Both the position numbers and the translations under genes were made by a program. Shown here piece by piece: positions 9,083 through 17,468 of a stretch of 64,000 nucleotides of DNA. The notes under the pieces were generated by a model that searched no databases, was not told where the DNA came from, and saw nothing but the letters and a program-made list of their open reading frames with translations. How positions within the stretch are numbered: position 1 is the first letter of the stretch; each line of letters starts with the position of its first letter. The stretch covers positions 1 through 64,000 of the forward strand of contig DJVJ01000007.1 of NCBI GenBank assembly GCA_002441135.1, given 5' to 3'. This stretch comes from Caryophanales bacterium UBA6259. GTDB lineage: Bacteria > Bacillota > Bacilli > Tepidibacillales > Tepidibacillaceae.

Positions 9083-9439
9083 ATGATCAAAATCTATTAC
9101 TACAATCGGTGTGGTACATCAATAAAGGCGAAAAAATTTTTTGATGAACATGGAATGGATTACGAAATAGTTCCTATCGTTGAAGAGCCTCCTACGAAGG
9201 AGGAACTTAAGAATATGCTCTATCAAAGCGGATTAGATATAAAAAAATTTTTTAATACTAGTGGCCAATCCTATCGTGAACAAGGAATGAAGGATAAAGT
9301 TAAAAGTTTAACAGAGGAAGAATTATTAGAAATATTAGCTGCTGATGGGAAAATAATAAAGAGACCTGTTATAACAGATGGTAAAACGACCACGGTTGGT
9401 TGGAATGAGAAAATTGCAGAGGCTTGGGCAAAAAAGTGA
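9083..9439 (+). CDS. ArsC/Spx-family protein (YusI-like)
   Basis: A 118-residue thioredoxin-fold protein of the ArsC/Spx/YusI group. The N-terminal IKIYYYNRCGTSIKAKKF carries one cysteine where Spx proteins have CxxC; position +3 is Ser. The middle KFFNTSGQSYREQGMKDK and the end IIKRPVITDGKTTTVGW are typical of the family. ATG at 9083 is used because GGAGGG lies at 9070-9075; a GTG at 9068 would overlap that site. In B. subtilis the homologue yusI lies near the met and suf genes, as here. It is more likely a YusI-type protein than a true arsenate reductase. Confidence 0.82.
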   Translation: MIKIYYYNRCGTSIKAKKFFDEHGMDYEIVPIVEEPPTKEELKNMLYQSGLDIKKFFNTSGQSYREQGMKDKVKSLTEEELLEILAADGKIIKRPVITDGKTTTVGWNEKIAEAWAKK

Positions 9440-9566
9440 AAAAAAATAATTTAAATACTTCTATTTTAAGTTTTATTGAAATATGTTAAAATGAAATAGA
9501 ATAGTCTAAATTTTCTGTTAATTATAATCATTACAAATAAAATTTAAATATTAAGGAGGGAACACC

Positions 9567-9974
9567 ATGAGTAACTTTTGTTGTGGGGCTAGTAAGGTTG
9601 GAAGGATTTCATCCGTAGTCAATGAAGACCTACTTGTTCATCAGGTTCCCGTCCTCTACTGTCCAGTATGTAAAGATGTGGAGGTTCATCCTGATATCAA
9701 GGCAAGGGTGGATATGTTAACAAAGCATGCTAAAGCAAATGGTTTCAGTGAACTTTTTTGCCAAGGAAAATTAGATATACATCATTACGATGAGTTGTTT
9801 GAGAATTGTTCTACAGTTGATCGAGGTAATCAACAAGGTGTTGTCCAATCACAAATTGATATTGCATTAGGTCTATTAACTTTTGCTCAAAGCATTAATG
9901 ATGAGATCTGGGAAAAAGAATTAAAGGACCGTTTATCAGCTTTAAGCAAAAAAGATTTAACAAATAGTAAATGA
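9567..9974 (+). CDS. Conserved small protein with two cysteine pairs (possible zinc site)
   Basis: This 135-residue soluble protein is not recognised with certainty. The N-terminus has a CC pair at residues 5-6 and, after a VPVLYCPVC stretch, a CxxC at about residues 32-35. Together they could bind zinc in a YgiT/YokU-like ribbon. The rest is mostly helical and polar, with single Cys residues in LFCQGK and ENCS. A strong AAGGAGGGAA precedes the ATG. It is transcribed alone and closed by a terminator. Confidence 0.6.
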   Translation: MSNFCCGASKVGRISSVVNEDLLVHQVPVLYCPVCKDVEVHPDIKARVDMLTKHAKANGFSELFCQGKLDIHHYDELFENCSTVDRGNQQGVVQSQIDIALGLLTFAQSINDEIWEKELKDRLSALSKKDLTNSK

Positions 9975-10011
9975 CGACAATAAATTGAATAAGATAAATA
10001 CCTCTGATTTA

Positions 10012-10040
10012 AAATAACCCTAAATTAGGGTTATTTTTTT
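10012..10040 (+). terminator. Intrinsic terminator
   Basis: An 11-bp stem built on AAATAACCC/GGGTTATTT (10012-10022 with 10026-10036) leads into seven or more T residues. It follows the cysteine-pair protein gene. Confidence 0.88.
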
Positions 10041-10089
10041 CGATAAAAAGTTGTATACTCAATCATGTTACTTATAGAGGAGGATTATG

Positions 10090-10380
10090 ATGACTAGAGA
10101 AGAATTTATCGATGAATGTCTCGAGCTAATTAAGGAAATTGAAGATGATCATAATGAAACCACGCTTTTCGTTGGTTATCTTAATGAACAGATTCTAACC
10201 CAAGATTTTGATGTTCCTTTAGAAGAGATACTTGCCATTGTTAAGAAGTACAAGCCTATTATCTATATGCATATGAAGGTAACCTCTAAAGGAGATTTTA
10301 GAAAATTATTAAATACAGATCTCACTGCTGAAGATGCACTAAAGCGGTTAAATCGAGAGGATGCTTTTTTCGGCGAATAG
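10090..10380 (+). CDS. Hypothetical small acidic protein
   Basis: A 96-residue, acidic, mostly helical soluble protein that I do not recognise. GAGGAGGA at 10077-10084 lies 5-6 bases before ATG 10090; the ATG at 10087 is slightly too close. It contains one Met-rich stretch (IIYMHMKV). It has its own terminator at both ends, so it is a single-gene unit. The good ribosome site and normal composition suggest a real gene. Confidence 0.65.
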   Translation: MTREEFIDECLELIKEIEDDHNETTLFVGYLNEQILTQDFDVPLEEILAIVKKYKPIIYMHMKVTSKGDFRKLLNTDLTAEDALKRLNREDAFFGE

Positions 10381-10434
10381 GTAAGTATAATATTTATCCT
10401 ATTCGAAATAAGAGCTAAATAAAGACGAAACAGT

Positions 10435-10476
10435 AAAGATAACCTATATCAATGGTAGAAATAGGTTATCTTTTCT
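10435..10476 (+). terminator. Intrinsic terminator
   Basis: A perfect 13-bp stem (10435-10447 with 10461-10473) is followed by T residues. It closes the small acidic protein gene. Confidence 0.87.
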
Positions 10477-10559
10477 AATTTCCGATGTTTTCTACTTTTA
10501 AAACATGATATAGTAATATTTAGAGTTACGAAATTTTAGGTTGAAAGAGGTTTTTTTTC

Positions 10560-11810
10560 ATGAACCCGTTTGCATATTGGATTGATATTATTAAAAATTA
10601 TCCTAGTAATATCAAAAATTTTCTTGTAGCCAACCTCTTTTTACAAGTTGGATTAGGAATGTTTACAATTTTATATAATTTATATATCAAATCGATTGGA
10701 TTTACCCATGAAGTAAATGGTCAAATTATTTCTATGCAAGCATTAGCAACGGCAATAGCTTTAATACCTGCCGGAATTTTAGGGGATCGATACGGCAGGA
10801 AACGATTTTTACTATTCGGCATATTCTTTTCAGCAGTTATTTTTTTTATTCGCTCTCTGCTAATCACTGATTCTCTCTTGATTTTATTTGCATTTGCCTC
10901 AGGGATATTTTTTTCCTTTATTCAGGTTTCTATTGTGCCTTTTCTAGCGGATAATAGTTCTCAGGTGAATCGAGTTGAACTATTTAGTGTTAATTTCTCG
11001 CTACAGATGGTGGCAAATATGGTGGGAAATATGAGTGGCGGTTTAGTTAGTGATGGACTACGGCTTATAATGAATTTTAATGAAATGACAGCTATACGAA
11101 TTAGCTTAATTTTAGGATCTTTCATTTTTTTGCTTACCATTATTCCACTGTTACAAATTAAGGAAAAAAAGAGAAGTTATCAGATTGATAATATACGGCA
11201 TTGGGATTTCTTTGAAAAAAAAGAACAATATTTGTTAATTTTAAAATTTACTATAGGATCACTAATTATTGGTTCAGGGTCAGGACTTGTTATTCCTTAT
11301 TTAAATCTATATTTTCGGGAACGCTTTTACGCTAGTGATTCCAGTATTGGGATTGTAGTTGCTTTAGGACAGCTAGCAACAGCAGTTGCAATGATTATTG
11401 GTCCGTGGATTGTTAAAAAAGTGGGAGAAGTGAAGGCAGTCGTTATTTTGCAATTAAGCTCTATTCCGTTTTTACTTTTAACGGGTTACACAAAAATTTA
11501 CCTTATTGCAGCGGTTGGATTTCTCATTAGGCAGGCATTAATGAATGCAGGTAATCCAATACAACAATCCCTGATGATGGATAAAATTGAGGATTCGAAA
11601 AAAGGCTTTGCCAATAGCCTAGGACAGATGGTGTTTCAATTAGGCTGGGCAATTATGGGGCCAATAAGTACGTCTATTGTAGCTAGTAAGGGGAGCTATT
11701 ATGGATATGCACAGGTATTTTCTGTTACAGCGATTATTTATATTATAGGCTCTTTTTATTTCTTTACTGTTTTCAAAAAATTTACAGTTGAAAATAAACA
11801 AGTTGGATAG
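10560..11810 (+). CDS. MFS transporter
   Basis: A 416-residue major facilitator with about 12 membrane segments. The motif A loop is GILGDRYGRKRFLLFG near residues 74-89; a less conserved second half begins near residue 220. The start region NPFAYWIDIIKNYPSNIKNFLVANLF precedes TM1. A GAAAGAGG site lies before the ATG. It has no partner genes in an operon. It resembles uncharacterised Bacillales MFS proteins; the substrate is unknown. Confidence 0.82.
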   Translation: MNPFAYWIDIIKNYPSNIKNFLVANLFLQVGLGMFTILYNLYIKSIGFTHEVNGQIISMQALATAIALIPAGILGDRYGRKRFLLFGIFFSAVIFFIRSLLITDSLLILFAFASGIFFSFIQVSIVPFLADNSSQVNRVELFSVNFSLQMVANMVGNMSGGLVSDGLRLIMNFNEMTAIRISLILGSFIFLLTIIPLLQIKEKKRSYQIDNIRHWDFFEKKEQYLLILKFTIGSLIIGSGSGLVIPYLNLYFRERFYASDSSIGIVVALGQLATAVAMIIGPWIVKKVGEVKAVVILQLSSIPFLLLTGYTKIYLIAAVGFLIRQALMNAGNPIQQSLMMDKIEDSKKGFANSLGQMVFQLGWAIMGPISTSIVASKGSYYGYAQVFSVTAIIYIIGSFYFFTVFKKFTVENKQVG

Positions 11811-11832
11811 TCAAAATGGACTATCTTTTTTT
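11806..11832 (+). terminator. Intrinsic terminator overlapping the MFS stop codon
   Basis: GATAGTC at 11806-11812 pairs with GACTATC at 11819-11825, followed by a T-run. The stop codon of the MFS gene lies in the left arm. Confidence 0.8.
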
Positions 11833-11929
11833 CTTTCTTTTTGAATAGAAATAATACGAAACAAAAACTTAGGAATATTTTTCTATATTACTTCATTGAG
11901 TAAATCGTTTATAGTAGTTCTATAGGAGT

Positions 11930-11960
11930 ACCCCCATAAATAAAAAAATAGAAACGAAAA
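11930..11960 (+). promoter_or_regulatory. Putative SigI-dependent promoter of sigI-rsgI
   Basis: ACCCCC at 11930-11935 and CGAAAA at 11955-11960, 19 bases apart, lie just before sigI. In B. subtilis the autoregulated sigI promoter has an ACCCCC-like -35 and a CGAA-like -10. The match of both unusual elements at the expected place supports autoregulation by SigI. Confidence 0.65.
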
Positions 11961-11982
11961 TTTGTAGTGCGAGGTGTATATA

Positions 11983-12741
11983 GTGATCAGTCGTTTCCTA
12001 GGAAAAAGGAGCCAAGCACAAGAAAAAATAGAATCAGCAAGAAATTTAGACAATGATATATTAGCGGCTCAAACAGGAGATATTCATTTACGTAATCAAT
12101 TATTAAAAGAATATCAGCCTTTTATACTAAAAATCACATCCAAGGTATGCAAAAGATATGTTGATGATAAGGATGATGAATTTAGCGTTGCATTAGTTGC
12201 CTTTAATGAGGCAATTGATGCCTACGACCAGCATCAAAAGGCCTCTTTTTTGTCATTTTCCGAGTTAGTAATGAAGCGTAGGCTAATTGATCATATTCGA
12301 AAGCAACAAAAGTTTCAAAATCAACTGCCAATGACAACGTTTGAGGTACAGGATGAAGAAGATCACCTTTTAAATCCGGTAGAAATTAAACAAGCATGGA
12401 TAGAATATGAGGAGCATCAAACTCAAGAAAAACGGAAAGAAGAGATTTTAGCCTATATAAAAGAGTTATCTAACTATGGGATTTCTCTTCAAGAATTAGT
12501 GGAAATTTCACCCAAACATAAGGATGCTAGAGCAAATCTTTTCTCAATTGCAGATATTTTAGTCAAAGATACCCAAATGCTAAGTTATTTAAAAGAAAGA
12601 AAAGCGCTTCCGATAAAAGATTTACTATTAAAGGTAGAAGTAAGTCGTAAAACGATTGAAAGAAATCGAAAATATATTATTGCACTAGTGGTGATTCAAG
12701 TTAATGAGTTTTATTTCTTAAAAGATTATTTGCAGCTATAA
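11983..12741 (+). CDS. sigI: RNA polymerase sigma factor SigI
   Basis: A 252-residue sigma-70-like factor of the SigI type, used in heat or envelope stress in Bacillus. The region 2-like part LLKEYQPFILKITSKVC.RYVDDKDDEFSVALVAFNEAIDAYD and the C-terminal VSRKTIERNRKYIIALVVI helix-turn-helix identify it. GTG at 11983 is preferred since GAGGTG at 11971-11976 is the ribosome site; an in-frame GTG at 11974 would overlap it. The anti-sigma gene rsgI follows 18 bases later, which is the family's standard two-gene operon. Confidence 0.93.
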   Translation: MISRFLGKRSQAQEKIESARNLDNDILAAQTGDIHLRNQLLKEYQPFILKITSKVCKRYVDDKDDEFSVALVAFNEAIDAYDQHQKASFLSFSELVMKRRLIDHIRKQQKFQNQLPMTTFEVQDEEDHLLNPVEIKQAWIEYEEHQTQEKRKEEILAYIKELSNYGISLQELVEISPKHKDARANLFSIADILVKDTQMLSYLKERKALPIKDLLLKVEVSRKTIERNRKYIIALVVIQVNEFYFLKDYLQL

Positions 12742-12759
12742 ATGGGAGGAGGGAATAGG

Positions 12760-13968
12760 ATGAATAAAGGTGTTGTTATGGACGTTCTTTCAGAAAGAGA
12801 GGCAATTGTTCTTACCAGTGATGGTCAATTTTTGAAAGTGGCTCCTCAAAAAAGTGGTTTTCAAATAGGAGAAGAAGTTGCGTATTCTATTACCCAACGT
12901 TCCTTAGCAGGTAAAAAGAGATTCGGCTCTTCCATGAGATGGATTGCTTCTATTGCAGCAGTGTTTTTAGTATTCTTTATAGGCTTACCAGGTTATTTTG
13001 GTTTAAATATCGGATCACAAGAAGTGGAAGCATATGTTTCTGTTGATATTAACCCAAGTGTAGAGTTTGGCATTAATTCTCATAAGAAAGTGGTTAATGT
13101 GAAAGCATTAAATGCTGAAGCCGAGGAATTATTAGAAATTATTCAAGAAAAAACAGTTGATCAAGATTTAAGTCAGGCCATCAATTATCTGATATTAGAG
13201 TCCAAAATAAGAGGATTTATAAATGAAGATACTAGGGTAATTATCTCTACCACGAAGCTAAAGGAAAATGTGGATCTTAATGAAATTGAAGAAAAAATAA
13301 CAGAAGTAGTAGCTGAACAGGAAAAAGAAAATACGCCAATTCAGATTACTTCAATTGAAACTTCGACCAAATTTAGAGAGGAAGCTTTGAAAAATGGTCT
13401 AACTGCAGGGAAATTTGCAGTTTATGTTACCGCAAAAAGTAGTGGTAATAATGTATCTATTGATGAGGTAAAGAAAGAATCGGTAAAGCAAATGAATGAG
13501 GCAATTGAATTCATTAAAAAAGAAAAAGCTGAAAAGAAAAATCTAGCTCAATTAATTGACCAACAGCTTGACCATTTAGAAAAAAATCTTCCTAGTAAAG
13601 CTGAGAATAAATTTCAAGAAAAGAACGAAGATAAAGAAAAGAAACTAAATCAAAAGACTGAGCAAAAAGATGGAAAGTCTCCACAAAAGGAAATACCAGC
13701 AGAAATTTCGGGGTATGGTAAAGATAAGGAAAGAGACAAGGATAAAAATAAGGATAAAGAAGTAAAAGCAAACTTTGGTTCAGATGAAAAGAAACTATTT
13801 TTACAAATTAAAAAGTGGTCTGATTCCTTTAAAAAAAGCTTCAATAAAAATGAAATAAAAACGGAGCAATCTAGGGAAAATTACAACAATGGGAAAATAG
13901 ACGACAATACAAAAGAGAAAAATAATAATAGTAATAAGGAAAAAAATAATTCAAGTAAAGAAAAATAA
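12760..13968 (+). CDS. rsgI: Anti-sigma-I factor RsgI, membrane-spanning
   Basis: A 402-residue single-pass membrane protein that holds SigI inactive. Residues 1-50 form the RsgI N-terminal sigma-binding domain (MDVLSEREAIVLTSDGQFLKV). One transmembrane helix lies at about residues 64-85, followed by the conserved extracytoplasmic YVSVDINPSVEFGIN motif, where RsgI proteins undergo autocleavage at Asn-Pro. The last about 130 residues are Lys/Glu/Asn-rich low complexity and carry no carbohydrate-binding module of the clostridial type. ATG 12760 is chosen because GGGAGGAGGG lies at 12744-12753; the ATG at 12742 would include it. Confidence 0.92.
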   Translation: MNKGVVMDVLSEREAIVLTSDGQFLKVAPQKSGFQIGEEVAYSITQRSLAGKKRFGSSMRWIASIAAVFLVFFIGLPGYFGLNIGSQEVEAYVSVDINPSVEFGINSHKKVVNVKALNAEAEELLEIIQEKTVDQDLSQAINYLILESKIRGFINEDTRVIISTTKLKENVDLNEIEEKITEVVAEQEKENTPIQITSIETSTKFREEALKNGLTAGKFAVYVTAKSSGNNVSIDEVKKESVKQMNEAIEFIKKEKAEKKNLAQLIDQQLDHLEKNLPSKAENKFQEKNEDKEKKLNQKTEQKDGKSPQKEIPAEISGYGKDKERDKDKNKDKEVKANFGSDEKKLFLQIKKWSDSFKKSFNKNEIKTEQSRENYNNGKIDDNTKEKNNNSNKEKNNSSKEK

Positions 13969-13975
13969 TTAAAAT

Positions 13976-14020
13976 AAGCGTAAAAGAAGAAAAGAACTAT
14001 CTTCTTTTACGCTTTTTATT
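13976..14020. terminator. Bidirectional terminator
   Basis: A 14-15 bp stem (AAGCGTAAAAGAAG paired with CTTCTTTTACGCTT) is flanked by T-rich sequence on the right and A-rich sequence on the left. It lies between rsgI and the convergent small gene. Confidence 0.88.
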
Positions 14021-14036
14021 TATTTCTTTAATTCTA

Positions 14037-14321
14037 CTATTGTTCAATAAAGATGGAGGTGCGAATTCCAATCGAATTAATGCCAGAAAAGGTTTCTGGA
14101 TCAAAATAAGTCCAGTGATTGGCCTCATCTAAATAAATATTTTCGTTAGAGTGTAGTAGGTTGAATTCGTCTTCTGTTAAAAATTGATAATCGTATTTAT
14201 TTAATAGACGAATCCGCCATATACTTTTCCCATTTAATTGATAGAACCATGATTTTATTTTATTGCAATTCTCTAGTGTGTGATTAATGGTTTTATTACA
14301 CAAAGGGCATACAAAGTTCAC
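14037..14321 (-). CDS. Hypothetical small protein with an N-terminal CPLC zinc-ribbon-like start
   Basis: A 94-residue protein that I do not recognise. It opens with FVCPLCNKTINHTLENC, a possible zinc knuckle with three cysteines and a His, and continues with an aromatic-rich domain (WFYQLNGKSIWRIRLL, NHWTYFDPETFSG). The start is GTG at 14321, with GGGAGGGG 6 bases upstream on the minus strand. It is transcribed alone, convergent to sigI-rsgI. Confidence 0.62.
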   Translation of the reverse strand: MNFVCPLCNKTINHTLENCNKIKSWFYQLNGKSIWRIRLLNKYDYQFLTEDEFNLLHSNENIYLDEANHWTYFDPETFSGINSIGIRTSIFIEQ

Positions 14322-14430
14322 TCTTTTCCCCTCCCCTATATTTTAATATTATGTATTTAGTGGGAAAATTTCAATAATAAATTAAAATTAATCCAATCCA
14401 ACAAATTAATCGATAGGAGAATATGATAAT

Positions 14431-15522
14431 ATGAGAAAAAAATTAAGAGAATTAGGATTATCGATTGGAGTTCATCCAACTGGTCATAACAATAATATTA
14501 CAGATGTTCCAGGAGTTAAGGTAGGCCATTTTACACTATGGGAAGAGGATGAGGAGGGTAGGTCATTAAGAACAGGAGTCACTGCCATATTACCGCACGA
14601 AGGAAATTTGTTTCAGGAAAAAGTTTTAGGTGCTTCCTATGTGATTAATGGTTTTGGTAAAACCATTGGATTAGTTCAATTAGAGGAACTAGGAACTATT
14701 GAAGCGCCAATAATGTTGACAAATACATTTAGTGTTGGTGCAGTGCTTGAAGGAACCCTGCAATATATGTTAACTCAAAATCCACAGATTGGTGAGACCA
14801 CTGGAACGATTAATACTATTGTTGGAGAATGTAATGACAGTTATCTAAACCATATACGTGGTATGAAAATTAAACCGAATCATGCTATAGCAGCATTAAA
14901 TAATGCCAAAGCTGGGATTATACTTGAAGGAAGTGTAGGCGCTGGAACTGGAATGACCTGTTTTGGCTGGAAAGGTGGAATTGGCTCTGCATCAAGAAAA
15001 ATCGACTTAGATTCACAGGACTTTATGATGGGGGCTTTGGTATTAAGTAACTTTGGAAAAAAAGAAGAACTATTATTTAAAGGTTTTCCTGTAGCAGATT
15101 TTTTCTCGGAAGAAGTAGAAGTTAAATCATTAAATTTTCAAGAACAGCCACGAGATGGTTCCATTATTATTGTTATTGCTACAGATTTACCGCTTAGTGA
15201 ACGTCAATTGAAGAGGATATCAAAACGTGCAACTGTAGGGTTAGCTAGGACGGGATCACATATTCACCATGGAAGTGGAGATATTGTAATTGCCTTCACA
15301 AATTCACATAAGATAGCTCACGAAGGTTCAGGATTACATATAATAAAGCAAGTAAGTGAAAATAAGATGAATTTATTTTTTGATGTTGTTGCTGAGCTAG
15401 TGGAAGAAGCCATATGGAATTCTCTTCTTACTGCTACTACTGTGATTGGTGATAAGGAGAGGATTAGGGAAGAGCTTCCAGTTCATAAGTTAATAACTCA
15501 TTTAAGTCCTATGAAAAAATGA
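14431..15522 (+). CDS. P1-family (DmpA) aminopeptidase, autoprocessing
   Basis: A 363-residue cytoplasmic enzyme of the DmpA/BapA L-aminopeptidase/D-esterase family. These fold like Ntn hydrolases and cleave themselves into two chains in front of the nucleophilic Ser. Family motifs are NNITDVPGVKVGH at the start, SVGAGTGMTCFGWKGGIGSASR (split here: glycine-rich at 168-185), and RDGSIIIVIATDLPL, where G243-S244 is the expected cleavage bond and S244 the nucleophile. Length matches the family. It is a single-gene unit after an AT-rich gap. It may act on beta-peptides or D-amino acid amides; the substrate is unproven. Confidence 0.88.
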   Translation: MRKKLRELGLSIGVHPTGHNNNITDVPGVKVGHFTLWEEDEEGRSLRTGVTAILPHEGNLFQEKVLGASYVINGFGKTIGLVQLEELGTIEAPIMLTNTFSVGAVLEGTLQYMLTQNPQIGETTGTINTIVGECNDSYLNHIRGMKIKPNHAIAALNNAKAGIILEGSVGAGTGMTCFGWKGGIGSASRKIDLDSQDFMMGALVLSNFGKKEELLFKGFPVADFFSEEVEVKSLNFQEQPRDGSIIIVIATDLPLSERQLKRISKRATVGLARTGSHIHHGSGDIVIAFTNSHKIAHEGSGLHIIKQVSENKMNLFFDVVAELVEEAIWNSLLTATTVIGDKERIREELPVHKLITHLSPMKK

Positions 15523-15650
15523 ATAATTTAGTAATAATGGTAAATTAGTGATAGAATAATGCGCAATGCTTTCGGGTATCGTAAAAAATACAAATAACAT
15601 TTATGTTTTACATAGTAAATAACGATCCTCCTGAAGGGAGTGATACTAAA

Positions 15651-16103
15651 ATGAGCTTAGCTACATGGTTTATTTCCAGCTTTTTAATTTTGCTTTCTAC
15701 AGTATTAGCATATTATTTTTTTATTGAAAAGCCAAAAATGGAAAAAAAGCCGAATAATGTAATTGAGCTTCAGACAGATGGATTCGACTTTATTTTATAC
15801 CAGGGGAAGGTTAAAGAGCTTGTTACTGATTATAATCGTTACTTAGCGGATATGGACATTGTTATTTACAGCAAAAGTATCTTTATAGGGTTCTTGAATC
15901 CTAAATATGCCTATCTGGAAATGCCAGCTAAATCCATACATGGAGTGAAGTATGAACCAAATAAGATATTAGTTTCCTGCTGTAAAGAACTGTGTGGAAC
16001 TTCTAAATTAACGATAAAAGGCGCTTCCACAAAGGAATTGTATATGATCGCCAAGAAGATTGATTTTATCTCTAAACGCTCAAAAAAAGTAAAAGCAATA
16101 TAA
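15651..16103 (+). CDS. Hypothetical membrane-anchored protein
   Basis: A 150-residue protein with one N-terminal transmembrane helix (about residues 3-23) and a cytoplasmic or surface domain with a CC pair and a second Cys (SCCKELCGTSKL). I do not recognise the family. AAGGGAG at 15634-15640 supports ATG 15651; an upstream in-frame ATG at 15603 would include this site. It directly precedes the SAM-riboswitch leader but is not part of that operon. Confidence 0.6.
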   Translation: MSLATWFISSFLILLSTVLAYYFFIEKPKMEKKPNNVIELQTDGFDFILYQGKVKELVTDYNRYLADMDIVIYSKSIFIGFLNPKYAYLEMPAKSIHGVKYEPNKILVSCCKELCGTSKLTIKGASTKELYMIAKKIDFISKRSKKVKAI

Positions 16104-16115
16104 CGAAAAAAATAA

Positions 16116-16145
16116 TTGACATAGGCTTGGTTTGGATGTTAATAT
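16116..16145 (+). promoter_or_regulatory. Probable promoter of the methionine importer operon
   Basis: TTGACA at 16116-16121 and TAATAT at 16140-16145 are separated by 18 bases. They lie about 55 bases before the SAM riboswitch aptamer, a suitable distance for its transcription start. Confidence 0.55.
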
Positions 16146-16199
16146 TTGATTTAGTTAATGTACATTTGCGTTAATGTTTTAAAGCGACAACTTAATAAC

Positions 16200-16378
16200 C
16201 GATTCTCTTATTCAGAGAGGTGGAGGGACTGGCCCGATGAAGCCCGGCAACCTACCATAAATTTATTTATGGAGAGGTGCCAATTCCTGCAGAACATTTT
16301 TGTTCTGAAAAATGAGGGAAGGAATTTGTAGTTTTATGCATACACGTCCTTTCTGATGATTTCAGAAAGGATTTTTTA
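16200..16378 (+). ncRNA. SAM-I (S-box) riboswitch with terminator
   Basis: The leader holds the S-box core almost unchanged: AGAGAGGTGGAGGGACTGG, then CCCGATGAAGCCCGGCAACC, then a GAGAGGTGCCAATTCC segment. Hairpins P3 (ATAAATTTATTTAT) and P4 (GCAGAACA...TGTTCTG) follow. A terminator stem at 16347-16356 with 16362-16371 ends in six T residues. SAM binding is expected to favour the terminator and stop metN-metI-metQ transcription when methionine is plentiful. Confidence 0.95.
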
Positions 16379-16436
16379 ATTTCTAATAAAGGAAATGCTA
16401 AAAACTATAAAGAGATTGAAGAAAGTGAGGACTAAC

Positions 16437-17468
16437 ATGATTAAGCTTGAAAAGGTAAAAAAGGTGTATCAGAGCAATAAACAAAATGTGGTTGCCCTAA
16501 AGGAAATCAATCTTGAGATAAAGCCTAGCGAAATTTATGGGATTATTGGATATAGTGGTGCGGGTAAAAGTACTTTAATTCGTTTAATCAATATGCTTGA
16601 GCGACCGACAGAAGGGCAAATTTGGATCGATCAAAAATTGATGAATCAATTAAATGATAGGGACCTTCGATTTGCTCGTCAAGAAATCGGAATGATTTTT
16701 CAACACTTTAATTTATTGTGGTCGCGAACAGTTAGAGGCAATATCGCTTTCCCATTAGAAATCGCTGGTTTGCCAAAGGAAGAAATTGACCAACGAGTAA
16801 ATGAGTTAATTCAACTTGTTGGATTGACGGAGCGAGCAGATGCTTATCCCTCTGAATTAAGTGGTGGACAGAAACAAAGAGTGGGAATTGCGCGTGCTTT
16901 AGCCAATCGCCCCAAGGTGCTTCTAAGTGATGAAGCAACATCCGCATTAGATCCAAAAACAACCGATTCCATATTGGAGCTTCTGCAAGAAATTAATAAA
17001 AAAATGGGCATTACTGTAATTTTGATTACCCATGAAATGCATGTTATTCAGAAAATCTGTCATCGTGTCGCTGTAATTGATGATGGTGAAATAGTTGAAG
17101 AAGGCTCTGTTTTTGAGGTATTTACACATCCTAAAAAGTCCATTACTAAAGAATTTGTAAAACAGGTTACAGAAACCAAGATGGTGGATGAAACATTACG
17201 TTATCTCCCACATGATAGCAGTAGCTATATCTTAAAATGTGGTTTTGTTGGAGAGACAGCAAATAAACCAATTATTAGTCAATGGGTGAAAACAGTAAAT
17301 GTCGATGTAAATATATTGGAAGGCAACATCCAGTATGTACAAGATGCCTCCTATGGAACGTTGTTGATCCAGATTAATGCATCAAAAGATAAACTAGATG
17401 AATCGATCGCTTTTCTGCAGCAAAATGGAGTAGAAGTGGAGGTGGTCGAAGATGTTCGATATCAATAA
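16437..17468 (+). CDS. metN: Methionine ABC importer, ATPase MetN
   Basis: A 343-residue ATPase of the methionine uptake ABC transporter. It has Walker A GYSGAGKST, Q-loop IFQHFNLL, signature LSGGQKQRVGIARAL, Walker B VLLSDEATSALD and the H-loop THEMHV. The C-terminal about 80 residues form the NIL domain that senses bound methionine. GTGAGG at 16424-16430 supports ATG 16437; an in-frame ATG at 16395 lies close to the riboswitch terminator and lacks a ribosome site. It overlaps metI by 17 bases, and a SAM riboswitch controls the unit. Confidence 0.95.
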   Translation: MIKLEKVKKVYQSNKQNVVALKEINLEIKPSEIYGIIGYSGAGKSTLIRLINMLERPTEGQIWIDQKLMNQLNDRDLRFARQEIGMIFQHFNLLWSRTVRGNIAFPLEIAGLPKEEIDQRVNELIQLVGLTERADAYPSELSGGQKQRVGIARALANRPKVLLSDEATSALDPKTTDSILELLQEINKKMGITVILITHEMHVIQKICHRVAVIDDGEIVEEGSVFEVFTHPKKSITKEFVKQVTETKMVDETLRYLPHDSSSYILKCGFVGETANKPIISQWVKTVNVDVNILEGNIQYVQDASYGTLLIQINASKDKLDESIAFLQQNGVEVEVVEDVRYQ

